40,693 bases of DNA from Chromera velia. Taxonomy: Eukaryota; Sar; Chromeraceae. Position numbers and translations under genes: made by a program. Of this stretch, positions 32,984 to 40,693 are shown piece by piece; position 1 is the first letter of the stretch, and every line of letters starts with the position of its first letter. Where the stretch lies: assembly GCA_018398765.1 (NCBI GenBank), contig JAHBMJ010005097.1, positions 32,501-73,193 of the forward strand, given 5' to 3'. Under the pieces are notes generated by a model that did no database searches, was not told the origin of the DNA, and was given only the letters and a program-made list of their open reading frames with translations.

Positions 32984-35630
32984 ACTGAGTGTTGCGGTAA
33001 TGTGTGCAACACCGATGCACATTTGAATGCCGGGACTTTCAGTTTTTCTTTCGCTTAGACATTTAGCATAAGCAGACTTGTGTCCAAACGTTTTTGAGCA
33101 CGGTGCAGTAAGTGTTGCAGTGATGTGTGCAACACTGATATATATTTGAATGCCGGGACTTTCAGTTTTTTTTTTACTTGGACATTTGACATAAGCTGAC
33201 CTGTGTTGAAAAGTTTTTGTGCGTGAGTGTTGCGGTGATATGTGCAACATCGATGCATATTTGAATACCGGAACTTTCAGTTTTTCTTTTGCTTAGACGT
33301 TTAGCATAAGCTGACTTGTGTCCAAAGGTTTTTGTGCACGGTGCAGTAAGTGTTGCGGTGATGTGTACAACACCGATACATATTTGAATGCCGGGACTTT
33401 CAGTTTTTCTTTCGCTTAGACATTTGGTATAAGCCGACCTGTGTTGAAAGGTTTTTGTGCGTGAGTGTTGCGGTGATGTGTGCAACGTCGATGCACATTT
33501 GAATGCCAGGACTTTCAGTTTTTCTTTTGCTGAGACATTTGGCATAAGCTGACTTGTGTCCAAAGGTTTTTATGCACGGTACAGTGAGTGTTGCGGTGAT
33601 GTATGCAACCCCGATGCATATTTGAATGCCGGGACTTTCAGTTTTTCTTTCGCTTAGACATTTGGTATAAGCTAACCTGTGTTGAAAGGTTTTTGTGTGT
33701 GAGTGTTGCGGTGATTTGTGCAACATCGATGCACATTTGAATGCTGGGACTTTCAGTTTTTCTAAGTTTTTCTTTCGCTTAAACGTTTGACATAAGCAGA
33801 CTTGTGTCCAAAGGTTTTTGTGTATGAGTGTTGCGGTAATTTGTGTAACATCGATCCACATTTGAATGCCGGGACTTTCAGTTTTTCTAAGTTTTTCTTT
33901 CACTTAGACGTTTGGCATAAGCTAACCTGTGTTGAAAGGTTTTTATGTATGAGTGTTGCGGTAATTTGTGCAACATCGATATACATTTGAATGCCGGGAC
34001 TTTCAGTTTTTCTAAGTTTTTCTTTCGCTTAGATGTTTGGCATAAGCGGACTTGTGTCCAAAGGTTTTTGTGTGTGAGTGTTGCGGTAATTTGTGCAACA
34101 TCGATGCACATTTGAATGCTAAGTTTTTTTTTCACTTAGACGTTTGGCATAAGCTAACCTGTGTTGAAAGGTTTTTGTGTATGAGTGTTGCGGTAATTTG
34201 TGCAACATCGATACACATTTGAATGCCGGGACTTTCAGTTTTTCTAAGTTTTTCTTTCGCTTAGATGTTTGGCATAAGCGGACTTGTGTTGAAAGGTTTT
34301 TGTGTGTGAGTGTTGCGGTAATTTGTGCAATATCGATGCACATTTGAATGCCGGGACTTTCAGTTTTTCTAAGTTTTTCTTTCGCTTAGACGTTTGGCAT
34401 AAGCTACCATGTGGCCACAGGTTTTTATGCACGGTGCAGTAAGTGTTGCAGTGATGTGTGCAACACCGATGCATATTTGAATGCCGGGACTTTCAATTTT
34501 TTTTTTACTTAGACATCTGGCATAAGCTGACCTGTGTTGAAAGGTTTTTGTGCGTGAGTGTTGCGGTGATGTGTGCAACGTCGATGTATATTTGAATGCC
34601 GGGACTTTCAGTTTTTCTTTCGCTTAGACATTTGACATAAGCTGACCTGTGTTGAAAGGTTTTTGTGCATGAGTGTTGCGGTGATGTGTGCAACGTCGAT
34701 GCACATTTGAATGCCAGGACTTTCAGTTTTTCTTTCGCTTAGACGTTTAGCATAAGCTGACTTGTGTCCAAAGGTTTTTGTGCATGGTGCAGTGAGTGTT
34801 ACGGTGATGTGTACAACACCGATGCATATTTGAATGCCGGGACTTTCAGTTTTTCTTTCGCTTAGACATTTGGCATAAGCCAACCTGTGTTGAAAGGTTT
34901 TTGTGCGTGAGTGTTACGGTGATGTGTGCAACGTCGATGCACATTTGAATACCAGGACTTTCAGTTTTTCTTTCGCTTAGACGTTTAGCATAAGCGGACG
35001 TGTGTCTAAAGGTTTTTGTGCACGGTGCAGTAAGTGTTGCGGTGATATGTGCAACACCAATGCATATTTAAATGCCGGGACTTTCAGTTTTTCTTTCGCT
35101 TAGACATTTGGCATAAGCTGACCTGTGTTAAAAGGTTTTTATGCAATTAAAGTGCAGTGAGTGTTGCGGTGATGTGTGTAACACCGATGTATATTTAAAT
35201 ACCGGGACTTTCAGTTTTTTTTTCGCTTACACGTTTGGCATAAGCTGACCTGTCTCGAAAAGTTTATGTACATGGTATAGTAAGTGTTGCAGTGATGTGT
35301 GCAACACTGATGTATATTTAAATGCCGGAACTTTTGGTTTTTCTTTTGCTTACACGTTTGGCATAAGCTGACCTACACAGTGTAGTGAATGTTGCTGTAA
35401 TGATTGCTGTAAAGTGTGCAACATCGATGCACATTTGAATACCGGGACTTTCGGTTTTTCTTTTGCTTACACTTTTGGCATAAGCTAACCTGTGTTGAAA
35501 GGTTTTTATGCACAGTATAGTGTATATTACTGTAATGTGTGCAACACCTATACACATTTGAATGCCAGGACTTTCAGTTTTTCTTTCACTTAGATGTTTG
35601 GCATAAGCTGACCTGTGTTGGGTGAAGAAT
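32984..35630. repeat. Satellite array: about 22 tandem monomers of 107-127 bp
   Basis: The landmark CATAAGC (or TATAAGC) recurs at 33067, 33190, 33305, 33428, 33543, 33666, 33791, 33916, 34041, 34148, 34273, 34398, 34521, 34636, 34751, 34874, 34989, 35112, 35239, 35362, 35479 and 35602. Spacings are mostly 115, 123 or 125 bp. A monomer carries GTGTTGCGGTGATGTGTGCA, then a TTTGAATGCCGGGACTTTCA block, a T-run, and CGCTTAGACGTTTGGCATAAGC. Two monomer kinds alternate: one with GTGTTGAAAGG, one with GTGTCCAAAGG and often an extra CACGGTGCAGTAAG. A TTGC...GCAA inverted repeat is kept in nearly every copy. Minus-strand open frames of 60-167 codons within it repeat a roughly 40-residue unit, but monomer length is mostly not a multiple of three. 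Confidence 0.95.
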
Positions 35631-36660
35631 GAAGACAGGGGAGATTAAGGTACGTCGCCAACCAGATCGAAGTTTGTGTCCCGTCCAGTCTAGTTTGGTC
35701 TACTGGCTCCCTTCCGTCTTGTACGGTCTAATGCAATATATTACTGCTAGGTGAGACAATAAGTTTAGTCAGTCAGTACTTCAGTCCGGTACCTACAGGA
35801 GGGTAAGTACGACAGTCCACCATTCCCACTCCTGGTACTTCTGAATGTTTCTTTCCAGTCCAAGTCTCTTTCATTTATTTTTCTGCATGTATGTGAAGAA
35901 TTACTTTTTAAGCTCAATTGCACGTTTTGCATTTTGCTCTCAGTCGTTCGCATTCGCGCACGGTCACGCACTTCCTGACCGGGTCTGACTTTACTGCGTG
36001 CGGCGGCAGGATATTCCAAGATCGGCGCCACAAGGGCCAAACTTCGGACATTCCCCCTATCCCGTCGACTCGCGTTAAATTTCTTTTTTCTTTTAGACTG
36101 TCTCTCAATCAATCGATCAGGATTTTACTTCTGTCAGTCAGTGGTTCGGTCGGTCGGTCAGTCAGTCGGTTATTCCACTTGCTTGCTTACCGGTCAGTCA
36201 ATCCTTCAGTTAGTCAATTCTTTAGTCAGTCAATCAGTCAGTCAGTCAGTCAGTCAGTCAGTCCTTCAATCTTTCACTCTGTCAATCGTTTTCGGTCCTT
36301 CACTCACTTTATTCCTTCATTCACTTCATTTCTTCACTCACTTCAGTTGTTCTATCCTTCACTCACTTCATTCCTTGACTCTGTCAGTTGTTCTGTCCTT
36401 CACTCACTTTATTCCTTCACTCACTTCATTCCTTCACTCTGTCAGTCCTTCAATTGGTTTTCTTCCTTCTATTCTTTCCTTCATATGGTCAGTCAGTCAG
36501 TCGTTCAGTCAGTTGATCCTCCTTTTTTCTTTCTTATCTCTTCAAGCTTCCTTTTAAGACTTCCACTTGACGAGTGGGCCCCCTCTTCCAGTTTCGTTCT
36601 ATCCATTTACTTGATTTTCTCTTGGCATATCTTTCATTCTCTTCTCTTTTTCTGTTTTCT

Positions 36661-36723
<63 letters not shown>

Positions 36724-38239
36724 TTCTTTCTTTCTTTCTTTCTTTCTGTCTTTCTTTCTTTCTTTCTTTCTTTCTTTTTTCCTTTCTTTTTTTCTTTTCT
36801 CACTTCTGTCTCTCTGTCGCCTGCGAAAGCACCGAGTAGCTGCCAGCGTTTTTGTTCCCCCTTGCTCGAGTAGGTGACTTCCACGCCTTCGTTTTTCCTT
36901 TTTTTTTTTTCTTTTTTCAGCTCTGTTTTCTTTCTTTTTTCTTTTTCAGTCTCTTTTGACCTCTTTTTTTTTTTATTTTTTTTCATGTTCAGAGATTCAG
37001 TTCATCGCTTCCCGTGTCCGTGATTCAGAACTCATCGGGTTACGGAGCTTGACTGTGGCTTTGCAGTGACTGTTCAACCTGCCCCCGTCAGGTTAGCGTT
37101 GCCATCACTCCCCCTCCGGGTCCTGCTCACGTTCACTTCTTCTCAGGGTTGCTGTCTCTCCATGTCGACTTTGTGTGCGAGATTGCTTACCTGTGTGCTT
37201 CTGGTTGTGCTTATTTTTCTTTTTTATCTCTTTCCCCTCTTTCGTTCTTTTCGCATTTGCTTCCTGGCTCTTTTCTTTCCCCGTATGATTGCCTTGCTTA
37301 TCCTCTCTATGAGTGTGTGTTTTCGCCTTCGGATTTCGCTCTTTCCTCTTTTTTTTTTCATTTCTTCCTCCTTGTTCATTTGTGTCTTCTTTTCATATAT
37401 TTTATCGTTTTTTTCTTTCATCTTTTTCTTTTCATCCCTCTTCTTGTTCTATTATTATTATTATTTTTTTCTTCGTTTTCTCTTCTGCCCCTTGCTCTCT
37501 TTCTTTCTTTTCTTTCTCCTCTTCGGCCTTTCCCTCCCTCTTCTTCTTCTTCTTCTTCTTCTCTTTTTTTTTTTTTTCGTTAACATCTTCCGATGTCTGA
37601 GGCTTTTCCTCTGGTTGTCTGACTAATCTCTCTCTTTTTTTTTTTCATTTTACATCTGCAGATGTTTGAGGCACTTCTTCTTATTAATTGACTAATCTGA
37701 CTTTCCTTCTTTCGTTGCCTTATCCCTTCCTTCCCTTGTCTTTCAGAGCTGCCTGTCGCTCTTCTCAAATTCATTCCCCATCCTGTTCCCCTTGTCTTCC
37801 GCTTCCCTATCTCCTGATCCCCCAGTTTGCAGAGCAGAAACATTTATTCAGGCGTGTCGTTCAGCAACAAACAAGAAGGGGATTAAGTGACTTCCATTTG
37901 ACTCTGAGCATGGATACCGTTTGATTTATCAATCTTTTCCGTTCACGCGCAGACTGAGATGGGGTAGAGATTGAGAAAGATAAGAGAATAGACAAAAAAA
38001 GGGTTCAGAGGAGGGAGAGAGATGGATTTTGAGTGAGACGCAGTCGTACGTTTAGGTGGAGTCGAGATGCACGCTGTCACTTCCGTGCATGTTGGAGGAG
38101 AGAGGTACAGAGGAGAGTTAGGGCAGTGGTCCAGTGTTCAGCAGCAGCTGCATGTTGCCTCCATTTATTTAGATTCCTTTCTCAATGCGTAGTATCCCTC
38201 ATCCTCATTCTTTTCTCCCTTCTTTCTCATCTCCTCTTC
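35631..38239. other. Gene-poor region of simple repeats with pyrimidine-rich plus strand
   Basis: From 36110 to 36520 there are GTCA-type tetramers and an imperfect minisatellite built from CCTTCACTCACTTCATT units. (CT)n lies at 36661-36720 and (TTTC)n at 36722-36780. 36600-37580 is almost entirely C and T, with (TTC)n at 37538-37562. A duplicated segment begins ACATCTTCCGATGTCTGAGG near 37585 and recurs as ACATCTGCAGATGTTTGAGG near 37658. Long frames rich in Ser/Phe/Leu are composition artefacts. I see no gene; part of 37850-38239 may be the 3' end of the adjoining retroelement. Confidence 0.6.
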
Positions 38240-40282
38240 TTACCACCAAATCGGTTTGGTCAGCGAGTCGGCTCGGTTCAACTCATGAGGTGTCCACACG
38301 ACGTCCCTCAGCATGTCTACCCCCATCCTTCTCATCCTCTGGATCACATAGTTGAGCTCTTTCTGCAGCTCTGGCTCGGCTGTGCACTTGCCGGACCGCA
38401 GGCTGTCATAGACATCTTTCGAGTCCAGATAGAAACGGACCCTTAGGAATTTGCCCGTCAATTCGTCTATGAGGTAGCATGGTCGCCACGCTTCCCTCAC
38501 TATCTGTTTGAGGGCTTCCATCTCTGCTGAGTACGGGTGGTCATAGAGTTTTCTTGACCTTGCTGTCTTGAACAGCACTGGGTTCCATTCGTCCCCCTTC
38601 TCGTAGTTCCACGTTTTGTCCCCCTAAAACCCTACAGTCCCCTTCCTGACCTCTTTCGTCTTCGGCTTCCTAGAGGCATCCGAATAGAAATGGACTGCTC
38701 TGCCTTCTGGGAGGAGAGGGCGGATTTCGATTCTCTCCTTCTCCTGCTGCATTCTGGAGATGACAAGGCCTGCGTTTCGCAGGTGTCTGCGTATGAGGGT
38801 GCGGGTGAATCGCTGCAATTCATCATAGAAGACTCTGCGCTTCCAAAAGAATGACGCAGCCTATCCAAGAATTCTACATGCTGCCCCATACTCTTTCATC
38901 AGGCTGGTGTCTACTTCTCCCTCTTTCGGCGGTTCCATCATTGATTCGTCCACAGTCACCCTTCTCCCCCCTGCTCTCTGCAGGATCTTCTCTGCTTCTA
39001 TGTCTTTCAGATATGTCTTCTTAGAGAGATATAGCTTTCCCCCTTCCCTCTCTATGTTGATGCCTGCGAATTAGTCGCTTCCTCCTTCCCCCAACTCTCT
39101 TATGGGGCCTAGCTTTATGTTTTTCCCTAGTTGGGTAAGGGTGGTCAGCATCTTCGCCCCTGCTCCCTGAATGTCGTCTACGTAATGCACTAGGACTTCT
39201 GACGCTGCCCCCCTCTTGCATGGAACCCCATTCTTTATTCCGTCACGACCAGCCCCCTCTCTCCTTACTAGTACTGCCTCCTCCACCAATGACATTGTGT
39301 ACTCACCGTCTTTTTGCAGCTCGAACTACAGAGAGAACACAAACAGATTTCCTGCATGCCTCCCTCCATAGTGCGCCTTCTTTAAGCAGTGGATTGCCCC
39401 CGGAATAAGCACAGCCACTTTTCTTCTGAGCCCCAACCACTGGTTGTCGTCATACTTCTCGGGAAACGGATTCTCTACGGGAAGTTCAGGGAGCCCGGCA
39501 GGGATTTGGACACCCAAAACCCCGAGACTGTGTTTGTGCCTGTCTTCGATCTGCTAGAATGCTTTGACGACATCGATGGAGTAGATCACTTTCCCTATTG
39601 TGATCATGTAGGGGAGACAAGTCAGGAGAGACTGCTGAGCAAGAACCTCCACATATGTGTTATACACCCATAGGTCTGCCCCTCCTTTGATCACCATTCT
39701 GTCTTTCTCTTTCTCTTCACCCCCCGGTTTCTTCTTCACTCCTGCATACTCCCCCATGTTGGTGACAGCTACCACTTCCTGCCTCATCACTCTCTCACCA
39801 AACACCCCGTTCTCCAGCAGTCCACAGAATTCATCCAACCTTGACTTCTCGAACCTGCCTGACTCGATCTCCCCCCGGGTGGCAGGTCTGAGAGACATAC
39901 CACTTTTGAACATCGTAGCATTGTTCTGCAGGGCTATTCCTGTTTGCTCTCTCTCCTTCTCCTTCTCCTTTCTCCCCGCCATGCCCCTTGTCGTCACCCC
40001 TTGTGTGATAGAGGGCGCTCTCCTCCCCCCTAACTGCTGCTGCCTGCCTATTACCTGGGGTGGCGGCGGTACTGCCTCTCCTCTCTCCTGTTTCTCTCTC
40101 TCCCCTGTGTCTGACGCACTCGCATCCCCCGAGGGGCGTCTGCCTGTTTTGTCAGTTTGGACGGCTCCTACCCCATCGCTCTCGACTCTTCCTTCCACTC
40201 GACTCGCTCCGGAGGGACTTGGGGCTGACGCTTTAAATTTGCCTGCACGTGTCCTGTGAATTTTGCTGCTTGCACGGACCAT
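38240..40282 (-). pseudogene. Copia-type retrotransposon pol fragment (RT and RNase H) with in-frame stops
   Basis: Reverse transcriptase and RNase H of a Ty1/Copia element, read on the minus strand in a single frame from the ATG at 40282 to TAA at 38240. RT hallmarks are VIYSIDVVKAF (about 39557-39590), LKKAHYGG (near 39365), and the catalytic VHYVDDIQGAG near 39175-39205. RNase H hallmarks are FYSDAS, HPYSAEMEAL, FYLDSKDVYDSL and the closing NRADSLTKP. The frame is broken only by stops at 39554 (TAG), 39326 (TAG), 39071 (TAA), 38861 (TAG) and 38624 (TAG), without a frameshift in about 2 kb. The part before the RT (about 39640-40280) is Arg/Lys/Gly-rich linker. Integrase, protease and Gag would lie beyond the right edge. 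No LTR was identified downstream. It is not an expressed host gene unless the stops are read through. Confidence 0.88.
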
Positions 40283-40693
40283 GTGCCTAATGCCTGGCTG
40301 GATGCAGATGCACCTGTCTGGCCTCTCTCCTGGTTGCTTCCGTTTCCTCCTCTGTCTTTTTCCTCTCCTCCACGCTCATCATTCTTTCCCATTGCCTTTT
40401 GAGACTCTCCTTCATTTGACTTGTCGGCCTCTCTCTCTTTTCTTGATCCTGTTGCTAAGTCTTGCTGACTGGCAAGAGGCACAGAGAGTCGCAGCACAGG
40501 AGAAGAAATCGCTTGTTTCGAGAGACTGATTGACTCTTCATTTCTTCCTGAGGACATGACATTTTCTCTTTTTCGTTCTCCGCCTGTTGCCTGCCTTGCC
40601 TCCTTTTCCTTCTCTTGTTCATGACTCACTGACTCACTTCGTTCACAGGGAGGCGACAACATCTGTGTCTGCAGACTGACCGATTCAGAGCTT
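40283..40693 (-). other. Probable upstream part of the Copia polyprotein (low complexity)
   Basis: The DNA continues with the same Lys/Arg/Glu/Ser-rich composition as the linker before the RT. A different minus frame (40662-40168) is open across it, and the pol frame meets a TGA near 40378. This may be the integrase-RT linker with a frame change or a separate reading frame; no domain is recognisable before the window ends. Confidence 0.4.

Noticed and set aside
32912-34883. Many minus-strand open frames with a repeated roughly 40-residue unit
   Set aside because: They are translations of the satellite. Monomers of 115 and 125 bp shift the frame, so no consistent protein exists; only 123-bp steps keep frame.
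32984-35630. CRISPR-like regular spacing
   Set aside because: The whole monomer is repeated without unique spacers, the setting is eukaryotic and there are no cas genes.
35918-36877. 319-codon Ser/Phe/Leu-rich frame
   Set aside because: Built from GTCA, TCACT and CT/TTTC repeats; composition alone explains the open frame.
37066-37626. Hydrophobic frame that could look like a multi-pass protein
   Set aside because: The DNA is a pyrimidine tract; Leu/Phe/Ser content follows from composition and there is no conserved motif.
38240-40282. Genome-wide reassignment of TAG/TAA to glutamine
   Set aside because: Three host gene models end in TAG and one in TAA at sensible places, and host coding exons contain no internal TAR, so any such decoding would have to be limited to the element.

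Overview
The window looks like nuclear DNA of an intron-rich, probably photosynthetic protist. A secondary-plastid alga of the chromerid type (Chromera velia-like) fits best, but this is inference from gene content and architecture; no marker gene fixes the species. Genes have GT-AG introns, mostly 0.14-1 kb, many filled with microsatellites. Gene spacing is loose. Recognisable families are eukaryotic: an NRT2 nitrate transporter, a DEG9/10-type HtrA protease with a secretory leader, an APP1-type HAD phosphatase, a J-domain protein and a WDR13-like WD40 protein. I rebuilt exons by reading frames across splice sites; six multi-exon models close in frame.

Layout. 1-892 (minus): first exon of an NRT2 nitrate/nitrite transporter, running off the left edge. 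It diverges over about 400 bp from a phytanoyl-CoA-dioxygenase-like gene (1296-3339, plus). 3340-4667: AT-rich, no gene. 4668-7053 (minus): coiled-coil/proline-rich protein with an apparent frameshift. It diverges over about 690 bp, which holds an E2F-like palindrome, from the ten-exon Deg protease gene (7741-13396, plus). 13397-15217: AT-rich spacer. 15218-17354 (minus): APP1-like HAD protein, divergent from the J-domain gene (18558-21718, plus). 22757-25213: a complete but apparently non-autonomous LTR retrotransposon with LTRs, an initiator-Met primer-binding site and a target-site duplication. 26021-28186 (plus): small DUF1295/steroid-reductase-like membrane protein whose last intron contains an assembly gap. 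29298-32483 (minus): WDR13-like beta-propeller protein. 32984-35630: satellite array of about 22 monomers with a dimeric higher-order pattern. 35650-38239: simple-sequence DNA with strong pyrimidine bias. 38240-40693 (minus): Copia-type pol (RT-RNase H) in one uninterrupted frame except for five in-frame stops, all TAA/TAG.

The host genes are not an operon and share no pathway. The main higher-order themes are three divergent (head-to-head) gene pairs, 5' splice sites that begin tandem 4-bp repeats, and a retroelement layer in which the non-autonomous LTR element could have been mobilised by Copia-type enzymes like the one at the right edge.
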